Shown here: piece after piece, positions 30,281-38,917 of the stretch | How the letters are laid out: the number at the start of each line of letters is the position of its first letter | How positions within the stretch are numbered: the stretch's first letter is position 1 | Assembly (NCBI RefSeq): GCF_000745215.1 | Contig: NZ_JQNK01000009.1 | Coordinates: 434,001-498,000, forward strand | DNA from: Methylosinus sp. PW1 | GTDB taxonomy: Bacteria; Pseudomonadota; Alphaproteobacteria; Rhizobiales; Beijerinckiaceae | DNA: 64,000 bases | Reading direction: 5' to 3' | Notes under the pieces: model-generated | What the model saw: only the letters and a program-made list of their open reading frames with translations | Told to the model about the DNA's origin: nothing | Databases searched by the model: none | Made by a program: the position numbers and the translations under genes

Positions 30281-31966
30281 TCAATAGCCGCGCGCCGATC
30301 CCGCCGCGGAGCGCGGATCATTGACGCCGGTCATCGCGCCTTCGCTGATCTCTATCGCCTCCGATGCGCCGAAGGGCGCGTGATCTTCAATTTTATGTCC
30401 CATCGCCTCGAGCCGCCGGCGCGTCTCCTCCGAGAGCGCGCCGGGCTCGGCCAGCACGATATCCGGCAGCCATTGATGATGGATGCGCGGCGCCGCCACC
30501 GCCTGCGCCAGCGACATGTGATGATCGATGACATTCAGCGCCGTCTGCAGCGTCACCGATATGATGCGCGGCCCATTGGGGCTGCCGAGAACCAGCGCGA
30601 CCTTGCCGTCCTTCATCACAATGGTCGGCGACATTGACGAGAGCGGCCGCTTGCCGGGCGCTATGGCGTTGGCGCTTCCCTGCACGAGGCCGAAGCCATT
30701 GGCGGCGCCGGGCGCGGCGGAAAAATCATCCATCTCGTCATTGAGCAGCACGCCCGTCTCCGGCGCCATCACCTGCGCGCCGAAATAGCCGTTGAGCGTG
30801 TAGGTGACGGAGACCGCGCCGCCCTCGCCGTCGACGATGGAATAATGCGTCGTCTGCAAACGCTCGCGCGGCGCGACGCCTTGCGCGAGATCGACAGAGC
30901 GCGTCGCATGATCGGGAGAAATGCCGGCGCGCAGCTCCGCCGCATAGGAACGCGAGGTGAGGCGCGCGACGGGATTGCCGACGAAATCAGGATCGCCGAG
31001 CGAATTATTGCGATCGAAGAAGGCGCGCCGCTCCGCCTCGACGAGAAGATGCGAGGATTGCGGCGTGTGAAAGCCGAGCGCGGCGAGATCATAGCCTTCG
31101 AGAATGTTCAATATTTCGCACAGCGCGACGCCGCCGGAGCTCGGCGGCGCGGCGGAATAGAAATCATAGCCGCGATAGACGCAATGAATCGGCGTGCGCT
31201 CCATGACCTCATAGATCGCGAAATCCTGTTCCGCGATCACGCCATTTTCGGCATGGGAGGCGCGCTCGATCGCCTGCGGAATGCGCCCCTCATAAAAGGC
31301 GCGCGGCCCCTGCGCGGCGATCTCCCGCAACAGACGCGCGAGATCGCTCTGAATCAGCCGATCGCCCGGCTGCAAAGGCGAGCCGTCCGCGCGCGAAAAA
31401 ATCTTCGCCGCCGCGGGACTGTCCTTCAGCCGCGTCGCCGCGCGCAGCACGCGAATATCGGCCTCCTCGAGAACAAACCCCTGCTCGGCGAGCGCGATCG
31501 CCGGCGCGATGATTTTCTCGCGCGGCAGGCGGCCATATTTGGCGTGAGCGGTCTCGAGGCCCATTACCGTTCCGGGAACCGCCACGGCGCGATAGCCGCT
31601 GCGGCTCGCCTGCGGATCGACAGCGCCCTTCGCGTCGAGAAAGAGATCGGCGCCGGCGGCCGCGGGCGCGGTCTCGCGAAAATCCAGGAAGCGCGCGCCC
31701 TGCCCCGGCAGCTGCGCCAGCAGAAATCCGCCGCCGCCGAGATTGCCGCAGCACGGATGCGCGACGGCCAGCGCATAGCCGACGGCGACGGCGGCGTCGA
31801 TGGCGTTGCCGCCCGCCTTCAATATGTCGAGCCCGATGTCGCTGGCGAGACGATGCTCGCTCACCACCATTCCGCGCCGCCCGGTCGCGACCGGCTCGGC
31901 TGCGGCGACGAAGGCGAGAGCGGAAAAGCAGAGGGAGAGAATTGCTCGCATTCGCGCGTCGCTCAT
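30281..31966 (-). CDS. ggt: Gamma-glutamyltransferase (glutathione hydrolase)
   Basis: Periplasmic N-terminal nucleophile hydrolase cleaving the gamma-glutamyl bond of glutathione. 561 residues from the ATG at 31964-31966; an in-frame ATG at 31949-31951 would remove five residues. Signal peptide: [20 protein letters not shown]. The large subunit runs to the autoprocessing site LQ|TTHYSIVDGEG, whose Thr (about residue 370) becomes the N-terminal nucleophile. Other motifs are GGNAIDAAVAVGYALAVAHP, GNLGGGGF, and in the small subunit PLSSMSPTIV and GSPNGPRI. It overlaps the phytochelatin-synthase gene by 4 bp. Confidence 0.95.
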   Translation of the reverse strand: MSDARMRAILSLCFSALAFVAAAEPVATGRRGMVVSEHRLASDIGLDILKAGGNAIDAAVAVGYALAVAHPCCGNLGGGGFLLAQLPGQGARFLDFRETAPAAAGADLFLDAKGAVDPQASRSGYRAVAVPGTVMGLETAHAKYGRLPREKIIAPAIALAEQGFVLEEADIRVLRAATRLKDSPAAAKIFSRADGSPLQPGDRLIQSDLARLLREIAAQGPRAFYEGRIPQAIERASHAENGVIAEQDFAIYEVMERTPIHCVYRGYDFYSAAPPSSGGVALCEILNILEGYDLAALGFHTPQSSHLLVEAERRAFFDRNNSLGDPDFVGNPVARLTSRSYAAELRAGISPDHATRSVDLAQGVAPRERLQTTHYSIVDGEGGAVSVTYTLNGYFGAQVMAPETGVLLNDEMDDFSAAPGAANGFGLVQGSANAIAPGKRPLSSMSPTIVMKDGKVALVLGSPNGPRIISVTLQTALNVIDHHMSLAQAVAAPRIHHQWLPDIVLAEPGALSEETRRRLEAMGHKIEDHAPFGASEAIEISEGAMTGVNDPRSAAGSARGY

Positions 31967-32718
31967 TTTTCGCCTATTCCCGCCTGCGGGCCGATGAGGA
32001 CGTAGCCGCGGCTGCGCCCGTCATTGCCGGCGTCGATCGTGCTCATCGCGTCGAAGAGCTCGGCCGCGGCGACCCATACGGGCGGATATTTGTAGCGCGC
32101 GACATCGAGCAGCAGAAAGCGATCCGTCTTGGCGTCATAGGCGGCGAGCGGCGATATGTGCCCGCTGCGCGTCTGGCCTAGCGCGGCGCGCTGATAATTG
32201 ACGACGACATGGCGCCGCTTGCGCGAGAGCTGCTCGATCGCGCTGGCGCGAAACTCCGCCAGCGAGCTCTGCGCCGCATGCACGACCTTGGCCTCGAGGC
32301 CGAAGCTGGCGACGAGGCCGCCGAACTCGTCCAGCGTCATGCCCCGGCGCAAAATGCTCTCCTGCTTCACCACCGCCTCGGTCTTCTCGCTGAACAGATT
32401 GTCCTGCGAGAAGCTCCCCTGCCCCTCGCCGCCGGCGGGCGCGGGAATGTCGAGCGCGTTGAGCAACATCGCCAGAGTGGCGACGCCGCAGAAGGAGCCG
32501 TTCTTCTGCGTGACGAATTCCGAGGAGAGCGGCCAATAGGCCTCGCGCGCCTCCGATTCGAGAAACCATTCGCGCCCCTGCGCGCTGCGCAGATCGACGA
32601 GATTGTCCGAAAGCTGCAGCCGCTCCGCCAGCGCCGGCGAGACTGCGGCGACGATCGCGCAAAAGAGAAGCGCGAGAACAGCGGTCGGGCGCCGCCGCGA
32701 GATCGACGTCTTCGTCAT
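31963..32718 (-). CDS. Phytochelatin-synthase-like peptidase (C83 family), exported
   Basis: 251 residues. The ATG at 32716-32718 follows GAGGATGAA on the coding strand. It has a signal peptide (residues 1-32, AVLALLFCAIVAAVSPALA), then one papain-like phytochelatin synthase domain. The catalytic triad is readable: C77 in NGSFCGVATLAMLLNAL, H187 in SGHISPLAAYD, D205 in LLLDVARYKYPPVWV. Prokaryotic half-size members mainly hydrolyse glutathione to gamma-Glu-Cys and glycine and make little phytochelatin. Its stop overlaps the ggt start (ATGA), so two glutathione-cleaving enzymes are made together and both exported. Confidence 0.92.
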   Translation of the reverse strand: MTKTSISRRRPTAVLALLFCAIVAAVSPALAERLQLSDNLVDLRSAQGREWFLESEAREAYWPLSSEFVTQKNGSFCGVATLAMLLNALDIPAPAGGEGQGSFSQDNLFSEKTEAVVKQESILRRGMTLDEFGGLVASFGLEAKVVHAAQSSLAEFRASAIEQLSRKRRHVVVNYQRAALGQTRSGHISPLAAYDAKTDRFLLLDVARYKYPPVWVAAAELFDAMSTIDAGNDGRSRGYVLIGPQAGIGEK

Positions 32719-32810
32719 TTCATCCTCGGAGAAGCGGACCGTCGAGGTCGCGCCGACACAAGCTAGAGGCGCGCGCGGCGCCATGCAATTCTCATCCCGC
32801 GAAGACGGCT

Positions 32811-33512
32811 TTATTGCGCCTCGAGCGCGGCCAATAGGCTCGCCTGATCCGGCGTCGCGGCGACGCGCACATTGGCGCAGCCGGCGGCGCGCAGCACGCG
32901 CGCGACATCCTCGGACAGAGCGAAATGCGTGACGCGCGCGCGGAGCGCGGCTGAGACGCCGGCGGCCTCCGCCAGAGTGAGGAGGATCGATGCGCTGCGC
33001 GCCGAATAATGCAGCGCGGACTCCAGCTCGCCGGCCGCCAGAGCAGCGCAGGCCTCTTCCCCGAGAGCAGAGGTGGCGCGCGCCTCATAGGTCTCCACCA
33101 CTGTCGCCGCATGGCCGCGCGCGCGCAAAAAGCTCTCGAGATCGTCCTTGCGATCATGGCCGGCGAGATAGAGAAAACGCGCTGGCGCCGAAAAGCGCGC
33201 GCCGAGCAGACGAGTCAGCGCCGCCACATCGAGCGCGCTCGCCTCCACCCGCGCGCCGCGCGCGGACAGCGCCGACGCCGTCTTGGCGCCGACGACGAAA
33301 AACGGCGCGCGCAGCGCCGCGAGCCCTTCGGCGAATTGAATCGCGCGGGCGCTGGTCGCGAGAACCGCATCGAAGCGCTCGGCCGGGATCGGCGCGCCTG
33401 TGGCGGCGATCTCCAGAACCGGCGCGATCAGCGGCGCAAAGCCGCGCCGCCGCAATTCTTCCGCCGTGCGCTCGGCGTCCTCTCTCGCCCGCGTGACGAG
33501 AACGCGCCTCAT
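32811..33512 (-). CDS. hemD: Uroporphyrinogen-III synthase
   Basis: Cyclises hydroxymethylbilane with inversion of ring D, giving uroporphyrinogen III for haem, cobalamin and bacteriochlorophyll. 233 residues. The family is poorly conserved but the opening [47 protein letters not shown] and FLYLAGHDRKDDLESFL with the final HFALSEDVARVL are recognisable. The start overlaps hemC by 4 bp (ATGA), the standard arrangement. A gap of 92 bp separates it from the phytochelatin-synthase gene downstream. Confidence 0.92.
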   Translation of the reverse strand: MRRVLVTRAREDAERTAEELRRRGFAPLIAPVLEIAATGAPIPAERFDAVLATSARAIQFAEGLAALRAPFFVVGAKTASALSARGARVEASALDVAALTRLLGARFSAPARFLYLAGHDRKDDLESFLRARGHAATVVETYEARATSALGEEACAALAAGELESALHYSARSASILLTLAEAAGVSAALRARVTHFALSEDVARVLRAAGCANVRVAATPDQASLLAALEAQ

Positions 33513-34435
33513 GTGAGACCCGCGACTCCATTGGGCAGACGCAGCAAAATCTCATTGGCGGCGGCGTCGCCGATCAGCGCTGCGTCTATGGCCGGCCCGC
33601 GCCGGCGCGCCTCATAGACCGCAGAGCCATCCGCGCGCAGCGCCAGGCCATGAAACTCGATTTCCTCGCCGATGAGCTTCCCATGGGCGGCGATGGGCGT
33701 GCGGCAGGAGCCGTCCAGCACGGTGAGAAAGGCGCGCTCGGCGGCGAGAGCGGCGGCGGTCGCCGGATCGAGAATGGCGGCCAGAGCCTCGCGAACCTTG
33801 CCGTCGCCGGCGCGCTTGGTGACGGCGATGGCGCCCTGCCCGGCGGCAGGAAGAAAATCCTCTATCGGCAGAATGGCGGTGGCGTGGCGCTCGAGGCCGA
33901 GCCGCTTGAGCCCGGCGAGCGCCAGCAGCGTGCCGTCCACCTCGCCGCTCTCCACCTTGCGCAGCCTGGTCTCGACATTGCCGCGCAGCAGCACGATGGA
34001 GACATCCGGCCGCAGCCGCTTCACCTGCGCGCCGCGCCGCAGCGAGGCCGTGCCCACCACCGCGCCCTCGGGCAGCGCGTCCAGCGTCGCGCCATTGCGG
34101 CCGATCCAGGCGTCGCGCACATCCTCGCGCGGGAGATAGCCGGCGATGGCGATCTGAGGCGGCAGATGCGTCGGCAAATCCTTGGAGGAATGCACGGCGA
34201 GATCGATGCGCCCCTCGATGAGGGCGACGTCCAGCTCCTTGGTGAACAGCCCCTTGCCGCCCGATTCCGAGAGCGGCCGGTCCTGGATCATGTCCCCCGT
34301 GGTGCGGATGACCTCGATCGGCAGCGTCTCCGCCTCGAGGCCGAGCGCCGCGGCCAGCAAGGCCCGCAGCTGCCGCGTCTGCGCCAGAGCGAGAGGGCTG
34401 CCGCGTGTGCCGATGCGCAATTGTGTGGTCGTCAT
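33509..34435 (-). CDS. hemC: Hydroxymethylbilane synthase (porphobilinogen deaminase)
   Basis: Condenses four porphobilinogens into hydroxymethylbilane. 308 residues. Motifs: LRIGTRGSPLALAQT, FTKELDVALIEGRIDLAVHSSKDLPT, ASLRRGAQVKRLRPD, LRGNVETRL, LPAAGQGAIAV, and LDGSCRTPIAA, whose Cys carries the dipyrromethane cofactor. It is followed by hemD. Upstream a promoter-like sequence is visible on the same strand. Confidence 0.97.
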   Translation of the reverse strand: MTTTQLRIGTRGSPLALAQTRQLRALLAAALGLEAETLPIEVIRTTGDMIQDRPLSESGGKGLFTKELDVALIEGRIDLAVHSSKDLPTHLPPQIAIAGYLPREDVRDAWIGRNGATLDALPEGAVVGTASLRRGAQVKRLRPDVSIVLLRGNVETRLRKVESGEVDGTLLALAGLKRLGLERHATAILPIEDFLPAAGQGAIAVTKRAGDGKVREALAAILDPATAAALAAERAFLTVLDGSCRTPIAAHGKLIGEEIEFHGLALRADGSAVYEARRRGPAIDAALIGDAAANEILLRLPNGVAGLT

Positions 34436-34467
34436 AGCCTCGTCCGCCGTGGGAATTGTCGAGGCGG

Positions 34468-34495
34468 ACTATAGGGAAAAGCCGGCGGGCTACAA
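34468..34495 (-). promoter_or_regulatory. Candidate hemC promoter
   Basis: On the minus strand TTGTAG (34495-34490) and TATAGT (34473-34468) are separated by 16 bases, about 33 bp before the hemC start. A reasonable sigma-70-type match, found by eye. Confidence 0.45.
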
Positions 34496-34700
34496 GCGGG
34501 CGGGAACTCACGGCAGCGGTCGACCGAAGGACGTCCGCATCGACCTCGCGGCGTCGCCACGACATGCGCAGACCTCCGGGAACGTTGCGCGCGCATAGTA
34601 CTGCGGAACCGCACCTCAACTGGCGTTAACGGTCGAGGCTCCCGGCTCAAGCTGTGCGGAGGGTGCAAGAGGGCCATAAACAGAGCACTAAGCAACTTAA

Positions 34701-34718
34701 TGATCTATTTATAGATCA
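34701..34718 (+). promoter_or_regulatory. Inverted repeat, likely HipB operator 1
   Basis: Perfect palindrome TGATCTAT, TT, ATAGATCA, 72 bp before the hipB ATG, in the AT-rich part of the spacer. Its half-site differs by one base from the TGATCCAT half-sites downstream. Confidence 0.55.
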
Positions 34719-34748
34719 CTTATTGACTCTTCCCTTTTTGCGGGCACA

Positions 34749-34797
34749 TGATCCATAAAACGGCCGTAGGATGCCGTTGAGTCTCGTTAATGGATCA
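34749..34797 (+). promoter_or_regulatory. Widely spaced inverted half-sites, likely HipB operator 2
   Basis: TGATCCAT at 34749-34756 and its exact inverse ATGGATCA at 34790-34797, centre to centre 41 bp (four helical turns). The second half-site includes the first possible hipB ATG (34790), so binding there would cover the transcription and translation start. HipB dimers of the E. coli type bind spaced TATCC/GGATA half-sites, so the ATCC/GGAT core fits. Confidence 0.5.
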
Positions 34798-35140
34798 TCG
34801 AATGCCCAAGCCTGTGCACCGGGCCACCTCTCGCTACGCCTCAGAGGCAGTGACCTATCTCGGTCGCCTGATCCGCGAAAGCCGGATTGGGCGCAAGGAG
34901 ACGATCAGCGAACTGGCTGAGCGCGCGGGTGTTTCGCGGGGGCTGTTGCGGCGGATCGAGCAAGGCGATCCCGGCTGTTCGATCGGCGCTGCATTCGAAG
35001 TGGCGTCGCTGGTCGGAATTCGGCTGTTCGATCTCGATCGCGCCACCATGACCATCAGCAACGACATGTTGGCGCAAAAGCTGACGCTGCTCCCACGCTC
35101 CGCGCGCCCGAAGGAAAAATCGGTGAAGGATGACTTCTAA
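34790..35140 (+). CDS. hipB: HipB-like helix-turn-helix antitoxin
   Basis: 116 residues (104 if the second ATG at 34802 is used; neither has a clear ribosome-binding site, so leaderless translation is possible). An XRE-type HTH covers about residues 23-80: YLGRLIRESRIGRKETISELAERAGVSRGLLRRIEQG and GAAFEVASLVGIRLFDLD. It represses its own operon and neutralises HipA. Its last 11 bases overlap hipA. Base composition is a little more AT-rich than flanking core genes, consistent with a mobile module. Confidence 0.88.
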   Translation: MDHRMPKPVHRATSRYASEAVTYLGRLIRESRIGRKETISELAERAGVSRGLLRRIEQGDPGCSIGAAFEVASLVGIRLFDLDRATMTISNDMLAQKLTLLPRSARPKEKSVKDDF

Positions 35141-36419
35141 GAAGGCCGCGCCGAAAGAAGCATATGTGTGGATCTGGCTGCCGGGTGCGGTCGATCCGGT
35201 GGTCGCCGGCCTCATCGAACGAGAGGACGATCGATATGTCTTCAACTACGGCCAGTCCTATTTGCAGCGGAACAACGCCATCGCGATTTATGACCCGGAA
35301 TTGCCGCTGAGGCGTGGCGCCATTTTTCCCAACGGCATGCTGACCATCGCAGGGTGCTTACGGGACGGATCGCCCGACGCCTGGGGCCGTCGCGTCGTCA
35401 TCAATCGGTTATTTGGCGCAAAGGGCGGCAACATCGACGTCGATACGCTCGATGAGCTGAGCTATATGCTGCAATCGGGTTCGGACCGGATAGGCGCTCT
35501 CGATTTTCAGACTTCCGCCAAAACGTTCGAGGCGCGCACGGGCGCGGTCGCGACGCTGGAAGAACTTCAATCGATCGCCGAACGCGTGGAAAGCGGCGCT
35601 CCCGTAACCCCTGAGCTGGAATGCGCGCTGTTCCATGGCACCAGTCTCGGCGGCGCGCGCCCGAAAGCGGCGATCGACGCCCCCGAGGCGAAATTCATCG
35701 CGAAATTCTCATCGAGCAACGATCTGATCAATGTCGTGAAAGCCGAATTCATCGCCATGCGCCTCGCCGAACATCTGGGACTGACGGTTGCGCCGGTGCG
35801 GCTTGAAAAATCGGCGGGTAAGGACGTGTTGCTGATCGAGCGCTTCGATCGCGTCCGGACGCCGGCGGGCTGGGAGCGCAAATCGATGGTGTCGGCGCTG
35901 ACCATGCTCGGGCTCGATGAGATGACTGGGCGCTATGCGTCCTACGAGGAGTTGGCGCAGATCATTCGCACGAGGTTTACGACGCCAAAGGCGAGCTTGC
36001 GCGAACTGTTCGGCCGGATGGCGTTCAATGTGCTCTGCGGCAATAACGACGATCACGCGCGCAATCATGCCGCGTTCTGGGATGGCAAGAAGCTGTCCCT
36101 GACGCCTGCCTACGACATCTGCCCGCAACGCCGCACCGGGCGCGAGGCCAATCAGGCTATGCGGATCATCGGCGAGCACAGCGCCAGCACGCTTGCGGTC
36201 TGCCTGTTGGCTGCGCCGCAGTTCCAGTTGAGCGCGAAGGCTGCGAGCGAGCTCATCGAAGCGCAGATCAGAGGGGTCTATGCGAAATTCGGTGAAATCG
36301 CCGAAGAGGCCGAGCTTTCCTCGATCGATCGCAAACAGCTGTGGCGGCGAACCTTCCTCAATCCTTATGCTTTCGAGGATGCGCCGCAGGCGATTGCCGC
36401 GCTGGAATGCGATGTCTAG
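35130..36419 (+). CDS. hipA: HipA-family serine/threonine kinase toxin
   Basis: 429 residues, full length for a HipA. N-terminal HipA_N subdomain (VAGLIEREDDRYVFNYGQSYL). Then the P-loop-like TSLGGARPKA segment, the ATP-binding Lys in KFIAKFSS, the catalytic loop CGNNDDHARNHAAFW, and the DFG-like metal site LTPAYDICP. Known family members phosphorylate glutamyl- or tryptophanyl-tRNA synthetase and cause growth arrest and persistence; the target here is unknown. It is translated from an ATG inside hipB. Downstream is a diverged family C repeat, not another gene. Confidence 0.92.
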   Translation: MTSKKAAPKEAYVWIWLPGAVDPVVAGLIEREDDRYVFNYGQSYLQRNNAIAIYDPELPLRRGAIFPNGMLTIAGCLRDGSPDAWGRRVVINRLFGAKGGNIDVDTLDELSYMLQSGSDRIGALDFQTSAKTFEARTGAVATLEELQSIAERVESGAPVTPELECALFHGTSLGGARPKAAIDAPEAKFIAKFSSSNDLINVVKAEFIAMRLAEHLGLTVAPVRLEKSAGKDVLLIERFDRVRTPAGWERKSMVSALTMLGLDEMTGRYASYEELAQIIRTRFTTPKASLRELFGRMAFNVLCGNNDDHARNHAAFWDGKKLSLTPAYDICPQRRTGREANQAMRIIGEHSASTLAVCLLAAPQFQLSAKAASELIEAQIRGVYAKFGEIAEEAELSSIDRKQLWRRTFLNPYAFEDAPQAIAALECDV

Positions 36420-36482
36420 CATGCGTCCGGCGCGCCCACGCGGGCGCATAGGATCGCCAGCGATGCGTGGGCTCGACAACAG

Positions 36483-36592
36483 TCCCTCGCCCCGAGGAGC
36501 CTGCGCAGCAGGCGTCTCGAAGGGTCATGCCGCGTGCTGGAGCCTCCTTCGAGGCTTTTTGCGTTCCGCAAAAAGCGCCTCAGGACGGGGCA
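36483..36592 (+). repeat. Dispersed palindromic repeat, family C, diverged copy 2
   Basis: Shares CCTCG.CCCGAGGAGCC, CAGGCGTCTCGAAGG and the CCTCCTTCGAGG.. phrase with copies at 18524 and 59710. It contains the internal hairpin GCTTTTTGCG-TTCC-GCAAAAAGC. Located between hipA and priA, where their transcripts converge, so it may also serve as a terminator. Confidence 0.65.
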
Positions 36593-36605
36593 TTGATTTC
36601 CTACA

Positions 36606-38852
36606 TCACCAAAAGCTCTGCGGATCGACATCCACCGCCACGCGCACGCCGCCGCGCTCCTTGGGCGCCGCCGCCAGCATGGCGCGCAGATAGGCCTGCA
36701 GATCGGCGCTTTTGGGCGCCTTCACCAGCAGGCGGAAACGATAGCGCCCGCGAATGAGCGAGATGGGCGCCTCGGCCGGGCCGAGCACGACGATCTCATC
36801 CGCCTCCGGCAGGCCGCCGGCCGGGGCGACGCGATAGCGATCGGTGGAGGGCAGCGAATGCCCCGCCCGCGCCAGAGCGCGCGCATGGGTCTCGGCGGCG
36901 CCGGCGTCCTTGGCCGAGACGATGAGCGCCGCGAGGCGTCCGAAGGGCGGCAGGCCGGCGCGCTCGCGCAATCGAGTCTCCTGCGCGTAGAACGCCTCCG
37001 CCTCGCCGGAGAGAATGGCGCGAATGACCGGGTGGTCGGCCTGCCAGCTCTGGATCAGCGCGCGGCCGGGCTTCTCGCCGCGGCCGGCGCGGCCGGTCAC
37101 CTGGTTCAGCAGCTGAAACGTGCGCTCGGCGGCGCGGGGATCGCCGCTGCCGAGCCCGCTGTCGGCGTCCACCACGCCGACCAGAGTGAGGAAGGGGAAA
37201 TTATGCCCCTTCGCCACCAATTGCGTGCCGATGACAATATCGAAAGCGCCCGCCGCGATCTCGGCGAGCTCGCGGCGCAAGCGCTCCTGCCCGCCGGGAA
37301 AATCCGAGGAGAGCACCAGAGTGCGGGCGTCGGGAAAGAGGATCGCCGCCTCTTCGGCGAGCCGCTCGACGCCCGGCCCGCAGGCGGTGAGCGAATCCTC
37401 CGCCTCGCATTCCGGGCAGATGTGCGGGCGGCGCTCGACATGGCCGCAATGATGGCAGACCAGCGCGCGGCGAAAGCGATGCTCCACCAGCCAGGCGTCG
37501 CAATTCTCGCAGCGGAAGCGATGGCCGCAGCTGCGGCAGAGAGTGAGCGGCGCATAGCCGCGTCGATTGAGGAAGAACAGAACCTGCTCGCCGCGCGCGA
37601 TCGTCTCCTGCGCCTCCGCCACCAGGCGCGGCGCGAGCCAGCGTCCCCGCTCCGGCCCATTGGCGCGCATGTCGATCGCCTCTATGCGCGGCATGGGCCT
37701 CGCGTTGGCGCGGGCGGTGAGGCGCAAATAGCCATAGCGGCCGCTCTGCGCATTTACGCGCGATTCGATGGAGGGCGTCGCCGAGGCGAGCACGATGGTC
37801 GCGCCCTCGAGCCGCGCGCGCACCACCGCCATGTCGCGGGCGTGATAGGCGACGCCATCCTCCTGCTTATAGGCGGCCTCATGCTCCTCATCGACGACGA
37901 TGAGCCGCAAATTCGAGAAGGGCAGGAACAGCGCCGAGCGCGCGCCGGCCACCACCTTCACCTCGCCCAGGGCGACGCCGCGCCACAGCCGCGCGCGCTT
38001 GCGCTCGGAGACGCCGGAATGCCATTCGGCGGGCTTGGCCCCGAAGCGCGCGGCGAAACGCTCGAGAAATTGCGCGGTGAGCGCGATCTCCGGCATCAAG
38101 ACCAGCGCCTGCCCTCCGGCGCGCAGAGCCGCGGCGACGGCCTCGAAATAGACCTCCGTCTTGCCGGCGCCGGTGACGCCCTCCAGCAGAAAGGGCCGAT
38201 AGCCGCCCTGCTCCACGGCGCACGTCAGCGCCTCGGCGCCCGCGAGCTGCTCGGCCTCCAGCGGCGCGCGCGCGAAATCAGGATCCAGCGCCGCGGCGAC
38301 GGGCTCCGGCGGCAGAGCGACGGCCTCGAGCGCGCCGGCGTCGACCAGCGCGTCCACGACGCCATTGGAGCAGGCCGCGGCGCGAGCGAGCTCGCCCTTG
38401 GAGAAAGTGAGGCCGCCCTCCGCCGCCGCGATGACGCGGGCGCGCGCCGCCGTCATGCGCTCGGGCGGCGGGCCGGCGAGCCGATAGCCGACGCGGGGCG
38501 TCTCCGGCGCCGCCTCCTCCACCGCGCGGGTGGCGAGGCGCAGCGCCATGCCGCGCGGCGCCAAGGTCCAGCGCGCCACCCAATCGACAAAGCCGCGCAA
38601 TGTCTCGCCCAGCGGCGGCCGGTCATATTTGGCGATGACGGATTTGAGATTGCCCGGCCCGGCGCCGCCCGCCGGCGCGACCGACCAGACGACGCCGAAG
38701 GATTTGCGCGTCGCCAGCGGGACCTCGACGCAATCTCCCGGCGAAAGCCGCAGCGCCGGCGGCGCGTAATAGGAATAGGCCATATCGACGGCCACCGGCA
38801 GCAGGATCTCGACGATCTGCGCCCCTTCGCTCCTGTCCGCCTCGCCGCTCAT
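36606..38852 (-). CDS. priA: Primosomal replication protein N' (replication restart helicase)
   Basis: 748-residue 3'-5' helicase that reloads the replisome at stalled forks. The N-terminal DNA-binding domain opens VEILLPVAVDMAYSYYAP and continues to VATRKSFG-type residues. Helicase motifs: LEGVTGAGKTEVY (Walker A), VDEEHEAAYKQ (DEEH), ASATPSIES, FFLNRRGYAP, IGTQLVAKGHNFP, QVTGRAGRGEKPG. Between them is the zinc-binding region with eight Cys (CRSCGHRFRCENC, then CHHCGH and CPEC). Start ATG at 38850-38852. All motifs are intact. Confidence 0.97.
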   Translation of the reverse strand: MSGEADRSEGAQIVEILLPVAVDMAYSYYAPPALRLSPGDCVEVPLATRKSFGVVWSVAPAGGAGPGNLKSVIAKYDRPPLGETLRGFVDWVARWTLAPRGMALRLATRAVEEAAPETPRVGYRLAGPPPERMTAARARVIAAAEGGLTFSKGELARAAACSNGVVDALVDAGALEAVALPPEPVAAALDPDFARAPLEAEQLAGAEALTCAVEQGGYRPFLLEGVTGAGKTEVYFEAVAAALRAGGQALVLMPEIALTAQFLERFAARFGAKPAEWHSGVSERKRARLWRGVALGEVKVVAGARSALFLPFSNLRLIVVDEEHEAAYKQEDGVAYHARDMAVVRARLEGATIVLASATPSIESRVNAQSGRYGYLRLTARANARPMPRIEAIDMRANGPERGRWLAPRLVAEAQETIARGEQVLFFLNRRGYAPLTLCRSCGHRFRCENCDAWLVEHRFRRALVCHHCGHVERRPHICPECEAEDSLTACGPGVERLAEEAAILFPDARTLVLSSDFPGGQERLRRELAEIAAGAFDIVIGTQLVAKGHNFPFLTLVGVVDADSGLGSGDPRAAERTFQLLNQVTGRAGRGEKPGRALIQSWQADHPVIRAILSGEAEAFYAQETRLRERAGLPPFGRLAALIVSAKDAGAAETHARALARAGHSLPSTDRYRVAPAGGLPEADEIVVLGPAEAPISLIRGRYRFRLLVKAPKSADLQAYLRAMLAAAPKERGGVRVAVDVDPQSFW

Positions 38853-38917
38853 GGCGCTGTCTTAGAGCGTTTTCGAGCGCGTTGGGAACCGCTTCACGCA
38901 TGATTTTCGCGGAGCGC

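Larger units (their letters stand above)
34436..34789. other. Intergenic region between hemC and hipB
   Basis: The 354-bp divergent spacer holds no gene. Its left part carries the hemC promoter candidate. Its right part (34680-34789) becomes AT-rich and contains the hip palindromes and TTGACT (34723-34728), a possible -35 for hipB, although no convincing -10 at standard spacing was found. Confidence 0.7.

Noticed and set aside
36858..38903. 681-codon plus-strand frame opposite priA
   Set aside because: priA is fully conserved on the minus strand; the plus frame has no recognisable features.
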